64,000 nt of DNA, from contig NZ_PJBB01000003.1 in NCBI RefSeq assembly GCF_002836595.1, positions 868,001 to 932,000 on the forward strand, given 5' to 3'. This document shows, piece after piece, positions 43,001 through 52,286 of this stretch (positions within the stretch are counted from its first letter, which is position 1; each line of letters opens with the position of its first letter). The translations under genes and the position numbers were made by a program. A model generated the notes under the pieces. That model did not search any database and was not told where the DNA came from. It saw only the letters and a list, made by a program, of their open reading frames with translations. The stretch comes from Tenacibaculum sp. Bg11-29 (GTDB lineage Bacteria; Bacteroidota; Bacteroidia; Flavobacteriales; Flavobacteriaceae).

Positions 43001-45362
43001 AGAACAAATTCATATGTCAAACCCTTACCCTGCTGGTACTGACTATGGAGGTGAAGTAACGTTACCAAATGTAAATGGAACATATACGTTACGAATAACA
43101 ATGAAAAATGAAACAGAATCAGATAACCCTAAACCATCTCCTTGTGATTTCTTTTTACATGGTGAAGTTGAAGATTATACAATTAATATTTCAAATTTAA
43201 ATCCAATATATCCAGTAGCTAAATTTGAAATGCCAACAAGTATTTCTGCAAAAGAATTATTGGTAGTAACAGATGCTTCTACTAGAGAACCAGATTCATG
43301 GAACTGGGAATTTGAAGGAGGAATTCCAGCTACATTTAATGGCAAAACACCGCCAAGTATCTATTACGAAAATGTAGGAAATTTTAAAGTGAAATTAACA
43401 GTTAAAAAAGGAACTGTTTCACAGAGTATAGAAAAATTATTAAAAGTTAATCCACATCCAACAGCATATTGTGAAGTTTCAAGAAGAGGTACTTATCCAA
43501 GAAGAAACGATGTAACTAAAGTTGTTTTTGGTGATATTAATAATATAACTGAAAAAGGAGGAACCGGATATGGTGATTTCACTAGTCTGTCTACAAGTCT
43601 TGTGCAAGGACAAACATATCCTATAGAATTAACAACATATCAACAAATTACAAATGCAACAAGTGAAGCAGGAACTAATTTAGTTGTTTGGATTGATTGG
43701 AATAGAAACAATGAATTTTCTGATAATGAAATTGCTTATGAAAGAAGAGCAGTAGCTTCAGATACTCCTGATATGGTATTAAATGGAAATATAACAGTTC
43801 CTAAAATTTATTCAAACGGAACATCTTTAATGAGAGTTATCCGTTATTATTCATACGATAATAATGATAGACCAAGATGTGGTGAAATAGTTGAAGCAGA
43901 TATTGAAGATTATACAGTTAACCTTACAGGAACAACTGTACAAGCTCCAGTAGCCAGTTTTGAAGCAAATTCAACTATAATTACAGCAGGAACAATGATT
44001 GTTTTTACTGATAGTTCTACGAATAGTCCTACAGGATGGTCATGGTCTTTTGAAGGAGGTATACCAGCTACATCAACAGAACAAAATCCTTCAATTAAAT
44101 ATAATTCAGAAGGTATATTTAAAGTAACATTAACAGCTAGTAATTTAGGTGGTAATAATACTGAGATAAAAGAAGGATATATTACAGTAAATAAAGGCTC
44201 TAATATTATGTATTGTGAATCAGCAGGAACACGTGTACAATACGAATGGATTTCAGGAGTAAAAGTGGGTAGTTTTATAAATAATTCAGATGCTAAAAAG
44301 TATTCAGATTTTACTTCAAAAACAATAACGTTAGCAGGTGGGTCAACAACTGATATAACCTTAACATCTGGACATTCAGGTACTGTTTATAAAGAGTATT
44401 TTAAAGTTTGGATAGATTATAATCAAGATGGTACTTTTGGAACTGATGAGGTAGCTTTTGATGCTGGATCCTCTTCAACAACAGCAGTGACAGGAACAAT
44501 AGAAGTACCAACAACCGCAAAAGCAGGAAATACAAGAATGCGAGTATCTATGAAATATAATACTGCTCCGAATCCGTGTGGTAGTGTTGGAGATGGAGAA
44601 GTAGAAGATTATACTGTAAATATTTCAGAGTCAACAAATCCAAATCCTATTACCTATTGTGAATCAGCAGGAACACGCGTACAATACGAATGGATTTCAG
44701 GAGTAAAAGTGGGTAGTTTTATAAATAATTCAGATGCTAAAAAGTATTCAGATTTTACTTCAAAAACAATGACGTTAACAGGTGGGTCAACAACTGATAT
44801 AACCTTAACATCTGGACATTCAGGTACTGTTTATAAAGAGTATTTTAAAGTTTGGATAGATTATAATCAAGATGGTACTTTTGGAACTGATGAGGTAGCT
44901 TTTGATGCTGGATCCTCTTCAACAACAGTAGTAACAGGATCAATAGTAGTACCAACAACTGCAAAATCAGGAAATACAAGAATGCGAGTATCTATGAAAT
45001 ATGATACAGCTCCAAATTCATGTGGTAGTGTTGGAGATGGTGAAGTAGAAGATTATACTGTAAGTATAAACTCTAGTACTCAGGCAAAATTTAATACTTT
45101 TAATGTAAAGTTAGATGAAACTACAATATATCCTAACCCGGTTAGTAGTGAATTGATGGTTACTTTCAGTAAAAATACTGTAATTAAAAATTCGAATATT
45201 ATCATTCAAATAGTAGATATTACAGGTAAGAAGATTAAAGAAAAAACAAATATTAATAATCAAAAAATTAGATTTAATTTAGAAGATTTACAAAGTGGAA
45301 CTTATATTTTACAGATATTAAATGGAAAGAAAATAGAATATAAAATGTTTATAAAAAAATAA
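40086..45362 (+). CDS. Secreted M43-family (pappalysin-like) metalloprotease with GEVED/PKD modules and T9SS tail
   Basis: A 1758-residue secreted protease. A signal peptide covers residues 1-21. The catalytic domain carries the zinc motif HEFGHYLNLAH (His239, His243, His249) with a Met-turn FMDYSDC, placing it in the M43 cytophagalysin/pappalysin group. Between about 340 and 880 are two beta-rich modules of unknown type. From about 890 there follow four GEVED modules (each ending GEVEDYT or similar) separated by two PKD-like domains (ASTREPDSWNWEFEGG and SPTGWSWSFEGG). The last two GEVED modules (1376-1513 and 1524-1661) are almost identical. The C-terminus is a T9SS type A sorting domain. 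It starts after an AAACCCTTC leader and ends at a terminator. Confidence 0.9.
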   Translation: MKKLTKIILLFIGLLSLPMYCQENSDIPIRCETPSRQNYFSQNNKAKIEADKLEELTKKIIKKRKEQFKNGTASKASKYVIPIVFHVFGTDFVGKKVDDALVKEALKKTNEDFNGLNNDFNDVSNRFKNLRTTLDVEFRLAQVDPNGNPTTGINYYTNRAGFGADNIYDDEIAKFAWDNYKYFNVYILLDLKKDGKLNRSGVAWYPNKDQSDRNVARAVFNGRYLGTNSDENFRRILTHEFGHYLNLAHTFEGGCSGTGDNVDDTPATTVSLDCVVTQEKCAGAGIPNSENFMDYSDCYRMFTRGQVQRMQAALEFSSRKPLWQTNNHAQVFSQNPNGPELYYDFTTFTESFENNGAIGGGRDVKIRLVNGPKFSNIGTLPSNSYTVENLPLGLSVQVVSSSNTEAVIRLSGNATNHTKVNNIRNLKITFNNAAFSGFNATNIKGYSRPNLRVEYNNAYESTYLTFNELRQVAIDGNNFVGFGITKGQQRPRYELSVDDNKLMIGFDAGAKHVAVNASKQVLLIEEGTTIGPNLNWNHDDRDRLLSDNTYQAWRGKRGFVGMRIERESFPGKYFYGWARIEVSSDGKIARFIDFYSHKNPEASVKAGITDKPFVALSKPVFFEDEINNGTFSEEIDIILEGTASFTSQNLASGIHFTVDNLPLGLTATIQKINNKLGKLKLQGTASSHVTGDGTLAKLKFKDAAFSVVPSNKTNFDLQVRFFDPYDITYISTENLTPWINSSNNNRWIYIDTDFDFGDNSRYSISHYTDNSGSGEFVVLNGRGKGFTMDATTLHPISLSVGTQVNASSSFVSTGYGVNNAPKLSGTNVPHNGKVTYTGLRFRDRAGRLHYGWMKFESKPNGFEARLLAIAYNKKPNEAITVGQIPNDYCYAAANINEKYDDSSSAIGTFNFEQFSQKSDFPLNYTNFRSKMIKVRPGANSFSIKDDGIKTSGTNILGIWIDLNGDKDFEDNGEQIHMSNPYPAGTDYGGEVTLPNVNGTYTLRITMKNETESDNPKPSPCDFFLHGEVEDYTINISNLNPIYPVAKFEMPTSISAKELLVVTDASTREPDSWNWEFEGGIPATFNGKTPPSIYYENVGNFKVKLTVKKGTVSQSIEKLLKVNPHPTAYCEVSRRGTYPRRNDVTKVVFGDINNITEKGGTGYGDFTSLSTSLVQGQTYPIELTTYQQITNATSEAGTNLVVWIDWNRNNEFSDNEIAYERRAVASDTPDMVLNGNITVPKIYSNGTSLMRVIRYYSYDNNDRPRCGEIVEADIEDYTVNLTGTTVQAPVASFEANSTIITAGTMIVFTDSSTNSPTGWSWSFEGGIPATSTEQNPSIKYNSEGIFKVTLTASNLGGNNTEIKEGYITVNKGSNIMYCESAGTRVQYEWISGVKVGSFINNSDAKKYSDFTSKTITLAGGSTTDITLTSGHSGTVYKEYFKVWIDYNQDGTFGTDEVAFDAGSSSTTAVTGTIEVPTTAKAGNTRMRVSMKYNTAPNPCGSVGDGEVEDYTVNISESTNPNPITYCESAGTRVQYEWISGVKVGSFINNSDAKKYSDFTSKTMTLTGGSTTDITLTSGHSGTVYKEYFKVWIDYNQDGTFGTDEVAFDAGSSSTTVVTGSIVVPTTAKSGNTRMRVSMKYDTAPNSCGSVGDGEVEDYTVSINSSTQAKFNTFNVKLDETTIYPNPVSSELMVTFSKNTVIKNSNIIIQIVDITGKKIKEKTNINNQKIRFNLEDLQSGTYILQILNGKKIEYKMFIKK
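44211..45068 (+). repeat. Near-identical 444-base tandem duplication inside the protease gene
   Basis: Copy 1 runs 44211-44624 and copy 2 44655-45068, period 444. Differences are mostly single bases, including a few amino-acid changes (for example TITLAG to TMTLTG and PNPCG to PNSCG). This is a recent in-frame duplication of one GEVED module. Confidence 0.9.
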
Positions 45363-45387
45363 AGTATACATGTAAAATATATATTAT

Positions 45388-45420
45388 AAAAAGCGGTTGA
45401 AATTTCAATCGCTTTTTTTT
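45388..45420 (+). terminator. Terminator of the protease gene
   Basis: AAAAAGCGGTTGAAA pairs with TTTCAATCGCTTTTT (one G-T pair) and continues in T, 25 bases after the stop. Confidence 0.85.
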
Positions 45421-45588
45421 TTAATAAATTTACGACAAAACAATTTTATTAAAATTGGTTGTAATAAGATGTTTTTTGTTTTAATTACTGAATTTCAGTT
45501 ATATAGAATAATAATTTTTTTGATACTTTTACTAAACCTTCTAAATTATATATGCTTAACAAATAGAAAGGTTTAATTAAAGTTAATT

Positions 45589-46677
45589 ATGATTAAAAAA
45601 AAAAGAATTGAATCTGTAGATTTATTAAGAGGGTTTACCATTGTTGCTATGATTTTGGTAAATACTCCTGGTACATGGAACTCTGTTTATACACCTTTAT
45701 TGCATGCAGAATGGCATGGATTAACACCTACAGATTTAGTATTTCCTTTCTTTTTATTTATAGTAGGTATCTCAATTTATTTTTCATATAAAAATAAAAA
45801 AAAAGGAATAATTATTTATAAAAAAATAGCAGTACGAAGTTTAAAGTTAATAGGATTAGGTTTATTTTTAAATACTTTCTTACCATATTTTCCTTTTATA
45901 AGAGAATTTGAAACTCTTAGAATTACAGGAGTCTTACAAAGAATAGGAATTGTATTTTTTATATCATCAATTTTATATCTTAATTATAATTGGAAAACTA
46001 TTCTAGCAATTAGTGCTACAATATTAATTAGTTATGCATTAATTTTAGGTTTTCTTCCATTCTCAGACGGTACATTGCCAACTTTTAATAGAGCACCAAA
46101 CAACTGGGCTAATTATATAGATTTAAATATTTTAGGAAAACATATGTGGAAACCAGATTATGATCCTGAAGGTTTATTTAGCACATTACCATCTTTAGTT
46201 ACTTGTTTGTCTGGTATATTAATTGGTAAATTATTAGATGAACTTAAAACAATTAAGCAACTTTTTTTAGCAGCAATTATATTATTAGCTTTAGGTTATA
46301 CTTTAAATGTTTGGTTTCCTATAAATAAAGCTATTTGGAGTAGTAGTTTTGTATTAGCAACAAGTGGTTGGGCAACTTTAATATTGGCAATAATCTATTA
46401 TTTAAAGGATATTAAAAAATTACAATTTGGAAATATTTTTAAATACGTTGGTATGAATGCAATTACTATTTATTTTTTATCCAGTCTTACATCAATAATA
46501 ATGTATTTAACAAAAATAGGAGACACTAATTTACATAATTATGTGTACAAAAATATTTTTGTATATTCCTTTTTACCTGATAATTTATCTTCTTTATTAT
46601 ATGGTTTAACAGTAGTTCTATTTTATGTAAGTTTAGGATATTTAATGTTTAAAAAGAAAATTTTTATTAAAGTTTAA
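45589..46677 (+). CDS. HGSNAT-like acyltransferase family membrane protein (DUF5009/DUF1624)
   Basis: A 362-residue membrane protein of the bacterial relatives of heparan-alpha-glucosaminide N-acetyltransferase. The start has the family motif RIESVDLLRGFTIVAMILVN, followed by LHAEWHGLTPTDLVFPFFLFIVG with the conserved His (HAEWHG). About ten hydrophobic helices fill the protein. Human HGSNAT transfers acetyl groups across the lysosomal membrane to a terminal glucosamine; bacterial members probably modify envelope or imported amino sugars, but this is inference. The 5' leader has a short hairpin-like segment (AAACCTTCTA near 45534 and its near-complement near 45566). Confidence 0.85.
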   Translation: MIKKKRIESVDLLRGFTIVAMILVNTPGTWNSVYTPLLHAEWHGLTPTDLVFPFFLFIVGISIYFSYKNKKKGIIIYKKIAVRSLKLIGLGLFLNTFLPYFPFIREFETLRITGVLQRIGIVFFISSILYLNYNWKTILAISATILISYALILGFLPFSDGTLPTFNRAPNNWANYIDLNILGKHMWKPDYDPEGLFSTLPSLVTCLSGILIGKLLDELKTIKQLFLAAIILLALGYTLNVWFPINKAIWSSSFVLATSGWATLILAIIYYLKDIKKLQFGNIFKYVGMNAITIYFLSSLTSIIMYLTKIGDTNLHNYVYKNIFVYSFLPDNLSSLLYGLTVVLFYVSLGYLMFKKKIFIKV

Positions 46678-46700
46678 AAATTAAAACCTGTTGAAAAACG

Positions 46701-46721
46701 ATAGATTTTTTAATCTATTTT
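46701..46721 (+). terminator. Weak terminator-like hairpin
   Basis: ATAGATT (46701-46707) and AATCTAT (46712-46718) pair across a 4-base loop, followed by TTT, shortly after the membrane protein gene. Confidence 0.45.
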
Positions 46722-46770
46722 GTCAATTTGAGACAAATACTACCTTTAAACTTCATTTTATATTTGTTGC

Positions 46771-47631
46771 ATGGAAACAAAAGAACATTATATAAACCGT
46801 TTACAACAAGTAGTTTCCTATCTAAGAACCAAATACTATCAAAAAATTTTAATAGAAGATTTAGAAGAGTTATCTAATTTTTCATATAGAAATTTACAAC
46901 GTATTTTTAAAGCTAATTATGCAGAAACTATAGGTGCTTATGTAATAAGAGTAAAAGTAGAAAATAGTGCAAAAATGTTATTATTTACTAAAGACGAAAT
47001 TAAGCAGATTGCCGATAAAGTAGGCTATTCTGATGTACAATCTTTTAGTAAAGCATTTAAAAAACATTATGGTATTTCACCTGCTATTTACAGAAATAAA
47101 AAAGAAGAGATACTACAAAAAAAGAATAGTAAACAACATACAATTATGCCTTTTTTTGAAAATAGAATTATAGAATTAAAATCTAAAAAAGTATTATATA
47201 AAACTTATAAAGGAGATTATTATAATAATCAAATTAATGAAATATGGAATCGTTTATTAACTGAATCTGCGGCTGTAAATATCAATATAGATGAAGCAAT
47301 TTCTTTTGGTATAATTTGGGATGAACCTATTATTTCTGAAAAAATAAGCTATAATTACGATGCTTGTATTATAATAGATGAAGTTATTAAAATACCAAGT
47401 AAAAAGTTTAAAACGAAAATAATCCCAAGTCAAAAATATGCTGTTTTTATACATATAGGTGATTATAGATCTATTAGTAAAACCTATGATAAAATATTTA
47501 GTAATTGGATTTTTACTTCTGGAAAAGAGGTTTCTGAAAAACCTTTTTTAGAGTTCTATATAAAACATGAAAGCCATACGAATGACGAAAATGAGTATGA
47601 AACAGAAATTTATGTACCTTTAAAAAATTGA
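46771..47631 (+). CDS. AraC family regulator with GyrI-like effector domain
   Basis: A 286-residue regulator. The AraC-type double helix-turn-helix is N-terminal (about residues 8-108; YRNLQRIFKANYAETIGAYV and QIADKVGYSDVQSFSKAFKKHYGISPAIYR), and a GyrI-like effector-binding domain occupies the C-terminal half, as in the Rob/SoxS-like group that senses small molecules. It is 7 bases ahead of an amidohydrolase gene and probably in one transcript with it and a GNAT gene. Confidence 0.88.
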   Translation: METKEHYINRLQQVVSYLRTKYYQKILIEDLEELSNFSYRNLQRIFKANYAETIGAYVIRVKVENSAKMLLFTKDEIKQIADKVGYSDVQSFSKAFKKHYGISPAIYRNKKEEILQKKNSKQHTIMPFFENRIIELKSKKVLYKTYKGDYYNNQINEIWNRLLTESAAVNINIDEAISFGIIWDEPIISEKISYNYDACIIIDEVIKIPSKKFKTKIIPSQKYAVFIHIGDYRSISKTYDKIFSNWIFTSGKEVSEKPFLEFYIKHESHTNDENEYETEIYVPLKN

Positions 47632-47638
47632 CATTAAA

Positions 47639-49327
47639 ATGAAGAAAATGAAAATATTAGCACTAATATTTAGCTTGATTTTAACCACAAAATCTTGTAC
47701 AAATAAAGAAGATATTAACTCTATTGTTCCTACAGTAACAAAGAGTACTCAAAAAATGTACTTCAATGGTAAAATTTTTACAGTTAATGATAAACAGCCT
47801 TGGGCTGAAGCAATAATTGTTGATAAAAATAAAATTGTTTTTGTTGGTTCAAATATTGAAGCTGATAAAAGAGTAGAAGCTGCTGCAGATAAAATAGATT
47901 TAAAAGGAAAAGTGGTATTACCTGGTTTTCATGATGTTCATATGCATCCAATGGAAGTAGGTTCTACAACAACAAGATTTGTATTAAATGAAAATGAAAC
48001 AAATGCAGAAAATTATATATCAACGATAAAAAAAGCAGCAAATGATAATCCAAATGTAGCATGGATTATAGGTTTTGGTCATTCAATAAACACACTTTTA
48101 GAAGCACAAAAAAATCCTTTAGAAATTATTGATGAAGCTGTTTCAAATCGTCCTGTAATTATTATGGAGCAAACATCACACTCTATGTGGTTAAATTCTA
48201 AAGCATTAGAATTAGCAGGGATTAGTATAACCACACCAAATCCTCAAGGAGGAATTATCATGAAAGATAACGGTAAATTAAATGGTATTTTAATTGATAA
48301 TGCGGGCGATGTAGTTTTTCAACAAGCAGTAGATGCTTTAAATGATAGTAATGGAGAATATAATGGAATGGTTGAATATGTATTACCAGAGTTAGCAAAA
48401 CATGGAATTACATCGGTTTCTGATGCAAGAACTTATTGGAAAAGAGATCAACATAAAACTTGGAAAAATTTAGCAGATAATAATAAATTAACAGCGCGTT
48501 TTAATCTAGGTTTATGGGCGTATCCTACAGCAGATGATGTATCACAAATTTCAGCTTTAAAAGCATTGTTTTCTAACGATGAAAATAGCTTATTAAAGAT
48601 TAATCAAATTAAATTGTATTCAGACGGAATTACACATAACACAACAGCGGCATTACATTCTAATTATCATGAAAATTATTTTAATGAGCCAACGAATAAT
48701 GGATTGAACTATTTTACTGAAACCAGAATAGCAACTTATATAAAAGAATTAGAATCAGTTGGATTTGATTTTCATATTCATGCAATTGGTAATAGAGGTG
48801 TTACAGAATCTTTAAATGCAATTGAACAAAGCGGAACATCAAAAGGAAGACACCGTTTAACGCATGTTGAAATGGTTACATCAGCAGATATTAATCGTTT
48901 TAAACAATTAAATGTAACTGCAGACGCTCAAGTAACAGGTGAATTTACACAACCTCAATATTGGCATGATAACGACCATTTATTAGGTAGTGCTTTAGCA
49001 GATAATCAAGTTCCAATAAAATCATTAAAAGATGCAGGTGCAAGACTAACTTTAAGTAGTGATTGGAATGTTAGCACACTAAATCCGTTTGTAGGAATTC
49101 AAAATTCAATAACAAGAATACCTCAAAATATTTCATTAGAAGAAGCAATTAAAGCATACACAATTAATGGTGCATATGTTATGAGGCAAGAAGATAAAGT
49201 AGGTTCATTAGAAGTTGGTAAATTAGCAGATTTTATAGTGCTAGACAATGATATTTTTACAATTCCATCAAGTCAAATTAATAAGACTAAAGTTATTTTG
49301 ACTATTTTTAACGGGAAAGAAATTTAA
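47639..49327 (+). CDS. Lipoprotein amidohydrolase (YtcJ/N-substituted formamide deformylase type)
   Basis: A 562-residue exported metal-dependent hydrolase. The N-terminus is a lipoprotein signal ending TTKSC (lipid Cys20). The metal-binding HDVHMHP follows the opening VVLPGFHD, and downstream DFHIHAIGNRGV, HRLTHVEMV and LSSDWNVS supply the other ligands, matching the YtcJ-like branch of the amidohydrolase superfamily. The substrate, probably an N-formyl, N-acyl or cyclic amide compound, is unknown. It is transcribed with an AraC regulator (7 bases) and a GNAT gene (10 bases). Confidence 0.85.
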   Translation: MKKMKILALIFSLILTTKSCTNKEDINSIVPTVTKSTQKMYFNGKIFTVNDKQPWAEAIIVDKNKIVFVGSNIEADKRVEAAADKIDLKGKVVLPGFHDVHMHPMEVGSTTTRFVLNENETNAENYISTIKKAANDNPNVAWIIGFGHSINTLLEAQKNPLEIIDEAVSNRPVIIMEQTSHSMWLNSKALELAGISITTPNPQGGIIMKDNGKLNGILIDNAGDVVFQQAVDALNDSNGEYNGMVEYVLPELAKHGITSVSDARTYWKRDQHKTWKNLADNNKLTARFNLGLWAYPTADDVSQISALKALFSNDENSLLKINQIKLYSDGITHNTTAALHSNYHENYFNEPTNNGLNYFTETRIATYIKELESVGFDFHIHAIGNRGVTESLNAIEQSGTSKGRHRLTHVEMVTSADINRFKQLNVTADAQVTGEFTQPQYWHDNDHLLGSALADNQVPIKSLKDAGARLTLSSDWNVSTLNPFVGIQNSITRIPQNISLEEAIKAYTINGAYVMRQEDKVGSLEVGKLADFIVLDNDIFTIPSSQINKTKVILTIFNGKEI

Positions 49328-49337
49328 AAAAATAACA

Positions 49338-49877
49338 TTGATAAATATATCAGAAAATATACAATTAAAAGAAATTCTTAGTACTGATTCGAAAGTTCTT
49401 TTTAAAATAATGGAAGACGTTTATCCGGCTGCTTACAGTCATTTTTGGAAAGATGCTGGAAATTGGTATGTAAACACTCAATATTCAAAAGAAAATATAA
49501 TTAAAGAGCTTTTAGAAGAAAATGCAAAATATTATTTTGTAGTGTTTAAAAATGAAATAATAGGTAATTTTAGAATTCTTTGGGATAAAAAATTAAGTGG
49601 TTTTAGTGATAAAAAGTGTGTAAAACTACATAGAGTTTACTTGCATTCAAAAACACAAGGAAACGGAATAGGTAAAGAATTAATAAGTTGGCTAGAAAAA
49701 GAAGCCCTAAAAAAACAATATGAACTTATTTGGTTAGATGCAATGGATGAGCAACCACAAGCTTTCGAATTTTATAAAAAATTAGGTTTTAAATATCATT
49801 CACATTGTTTTTTAGACTTTGAATTATTACATGATAAAGTCAGAAAAATGAGTCAACTTTATAAAAAATTAATTTAA
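49338..49877 (+). CDS. GNAT family N-acetyltransferase (TTG start)
   Basis: A 179-residue acetyltransferase. The acetyl-CoA-binding motif appears in [27 protein letters not shown], followed by [22 protein letters not shown], a classic GNAT motif A/B pair. The start is TTG (49338-49340), since no ATG precedes the first strand of the fold; the first ATG lies 24 codons in and would remove it. The substrate is unknown. Its stop overlaps the convergent dut stop by four bases. Confidence 0.85.
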   Translation: MINISENIQLKEILSTDSKVLFKIMEDVYPAAYSHFWKDAGNWYVNTQYSKENIIKELLEENAKYYFVVFKNEIIGNFRILWDKKLSGFSDKKCVKLHRVYLHSKTQGNGIGKELISWLEKEALKKQYELIWLDAMDEQPQAFEFYKKLGFKYHSHCFLDFELLHDKVRKMSQLYKKLI

Positions 49878-50305
49878 ACCCCAGTACTACCAAAACCACC
49901 TGCACCACGTTCAGTCTCATCAAGAATAGTTACTTCTTGCCAGTTTACACGTTCGTGTTTTGCAATTACTAATTGTGCAATACGTTCACCATCATTAACT
50001 ACAAAATTTTCATTTGATAAATTCACCAAAATAACACCAATTTCACCACGATAATCAGCATCTACAGTACCAGGAGCATTTAATACGGTAACTCCTTTTT
50101 TAGCAGCCAACCCACTTCTTGGTCTTACTTGTGCTTCAAAACCAATAGGTAAGGCTATGAATAAACCAGTTTTTATAATAGCTCTTTCTAAAGGTTTTAA
50201 AGTAATTGCTTCTTCAATATTAGCACGTAAATCCATTCCTGCAGAACCTTGTGTTTCATATGCAGGAGTTTGATGTTTTGATTTGTTTATTATTTGTACG
50301 TTCAT
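49874..50305 (-). CDS. dut: dUTP diphosphatase
   Basis: A 143-residue dUTPase that hydrolyses dUTP to dUMP, limiting uracil in DNA and supplying dTMP synthesis. All five motifs are visible: [38 protein letters not shown], and the C-terminal [10 protein letters not shown] arm. The family opens with a VQIINKSKH strand, so the Met at 50305 is preferred over one 8 codons upstream. It overlaps the GNAT gene tail to tail. Confidence 0.95.
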   Translation of the reverse strand: MNVQIINKSKHQTPAYETQGSAGMDLRANIEEAITLKPLERAIIKTGLFIALPIGFEAQVRPRSGLAAKKGVTVLNAPGTVDADYRGEIGVILVNLSNENFVVNDGERIAQLVIAKHERVNWQEVTILDETERGAGGFGSTGV

Positions 50306-50398
50306 ATTATTCAGTTTTTCAAAATTCAAATATAATACGCTTAACTTTTAGAAGAAGGATATAGATTTATTAATTTAGCATATTAAATAAACAACAAT

Positions 50399-51394
50399 AT
50401 GAGCAAGCAAATTAAAATAGCTGTTTTAGGAGGAGGAAGTTGGGCTACAGCCATTGTAAAGATGTTATCTGAAAATCTTGAAAACATTGGTTGGTATATG
50501 CGAAGTGTATATGCTATAGAACATATAAAACGTAATAAGCATAACCCTAGTTATTTAAGTTCAGCAGAATTACACCCAGATCAATTAAATCTGTCTGACG
50601 ATATGAATTATATTGTTAAAAATTATGATGTACTTATTTTTGCAATTCCTTCTGCTTTTGTAAATACCGAATTAAAAAAATTAACAGCCTCGTTAAAAGA
50701 TAAAATTATTTTTTCAGCGATTAAAGGAATTGTACCTGAAACAGGGCTAATCGTTGGAGAGCATTTTCATGAAAAATTTAACATTCCGTATGAAAATATT
50801 GGTGTAATTACAGGTCCATGTCATGCTGAGGAAGTAGCAATGGAACGCTTATCATATTTAACATTAGCTTGCCAGGATGAAGAAAAAGCAAAAATATTAA
50901 GCGAATATATTGCGGGGCGCTATATTAAAACCAAAATTTCTGATGATATTATTGGTACTGAATATGCAGCTATGTTAAAAAATATTTATGCGATCGCTGC
51001 AGGTATAGCTCATGGTTTAGGATATGGAGATAATTTTCAAGCAGTATTAATGAGTAATGGTATTCGTGAAATGAAACGTTTTATTAAAAAGGTGCATAAA
51101 ATGAAGCGTAATATTAATAATTCAGCTTATTTAGGAGATTTATTAGTAACCGGATATTCAACTTTTAGTAGAAATAGAATGTTTGGAAACATGATAGGTA
51201 AAGGATATACTGTAAAATCTGCGCAAATGGAAATGAGTATGGTTGCCGAAGGATATTATGCGACTAAGAGTGCTTATGAAATTAATCAAAAAAACGGAGC
51301 GAAAACTCCTATTATTGAAGCTGTATACAACGTATTATACGGCAAAAAAGAAGCAAAAGATGAGTTTTTAAAGTTAACAAATAGATTAGATTAG
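50399..51394 (+). CDS. gpsA: Glycerol-3-phosphate dehydrogenase [NAD(P)+]
   Basis: A 331-residue enzyme that reduces dihydroxyacetone phosphate to sn-glycerol 3-phosphate, the backbone for phospholipids. The NAD-binding motif VLGGGSWATAIVKML is at the N-terminus. Further blocks are the FAIPSAFV and SAIKGI strands, TGPCHAEEVA, the catalytic Lys in YAAMLKNIYAIAAGIAHGLGYGDN and RNRMFGNMIGKG. Length is normal. The opposite, FAD-linked enzyme glpD is also in this window. Confidence 0.95.
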   Translation: MSKQIKIAVLGGGSWATAIVKMLSENLENIGWYMRSVYAIEHIKRNKHNPSYLSSAELHPDQLNLSDDMNYIVKNYDVLIFAIPSAFVNTELKKLTASLKDKIIFSAIKGIVPETGLIVGEHFHEKFNIPYENIGVITGPCHAEEVAMERLSYLTLACQDEEKAKILSEYIAGRYIKTKISDDIIGTEYAAMLKNIYAIAAGIAHGLGYGDNFQAVLMSNGIREMKRFIKKVHKMKRNINNSAYLGDLLVTGYSTFSRNRMFGNMIGKGYTVKSAQMEMSMVAEGYYATKSAYEINQKNGAKTPIIEAVYNVLYGKKEAKDEFLKLTNRLD

Positions 51395-51619
51395 TTGTCT
51401 GCATTTGTACAAATAACCCTTCTTAATAAAAAGAAGTCCGCTCACCAATTGCTTCTAAAAATTGTGTTGTGTAGGTTTTGTATTTGTAATACAATAGTAG
51501 CAAATTTAATTTAATTTTTTGATTAACAATAGTTTTTGTGAAATATATACTTATTTATAAAAGTAGAATAATTTTACTGTTAGTTATATTTTTATTAAAT
51601 TTGTTTAAAATCAAACAAA

Positions 51620-52279
51620 ATGAAAACAATTCAAGAAGCTGTTGAAATCACCATTAGAAAAACACCTTTCATTGAAGAAGCTTTAAATGAAAAATTAATA
51701 AACGTATCATCTTTAGCAAGAATTGTATTACCAGAAGTATCTAAATTACTTAAAAAAGAAGTAAAAGTAGGTGCAGTTATGATGGCAATTAACAGATTAT
51801 CTCCTGCAAATGAGTTAAGAATACGTAAGAATATTAAAAAATTAGCGCTTGATTTAGGAGATGTAATTGTACGTTCAGATTTATGTGATTTTACTTTTAA
51901 AAATACCTCTTCTTTATTAAAAGAGATTGCCAAAATTTTAAGTAAATCGGCAGATAGTAATGATTATTTTTTAACAGTTTCTCAAGGGATTTTTGAAACA
52001 AACATTGTTACTAGTAAAAACTTACAGCCATTTGTTGAAGAAATTTTTAAGAAAGAAACATTAATAAATAATGTAAATGACTTAGCATCAATAACAATTA
52101 AGCTTCCTAAAGATAACTTAGAACAATCAGGTGTATATTATTTTATTTTAAAGCAGTTTGCTTGGGCAAATATTGCTGTACAAGAAGTAATATCTACCAC
52201 ACATGAAATGACAATTGTCGTTAAAGAAGAAGATGTAAACGAAACCTTTGCCATTTTAATGGATTTAAAACTGAATTAG
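51620..52279 (+). CDS. Predicted ACT-domain regulator (COG2150-like)
   Basis: A 219-residue protein. The N-terminal ~75 residues, from IQEAVEITIRKTPFIEEALNEKLINVSSLARIVLPEV to VGAVMMAINRLSP, match a helical domain known best in archaeal predicted regulators of amino-acid metabolism (COG2150). The C-terminal part has two ACT-like beta-alpha units (ASITIKLPKDNLEQSGVYYFILKQFAWANIAVQEVIST). Ligand and target are unknown. An MFS transporter follows after 7 bases, so the two may form an operon in which this protein controls or senses the transported compound (inference). Confidence 0.6.
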   Translation: MKTIQEAVEITIRKTPFIEEALNEKLINVSSLARIVLPEVSKLLKKEVKVGAVMMAINRLSPANELRIRKNIKKLALDLGDVIVRSDLCDFTFKNTSSLLKEIAKILSKSADSNDYFLTVSQGIFETNIVTSKNLQPFVEEIFKKETLINNVNDLASITIKLPKDNLEQSGVYYFILKQFAWANIAVQEVISTTHEMTIVVKEEDVNETFAILMDLKLN

Positions 52280-52286
52280 CAGAAAA

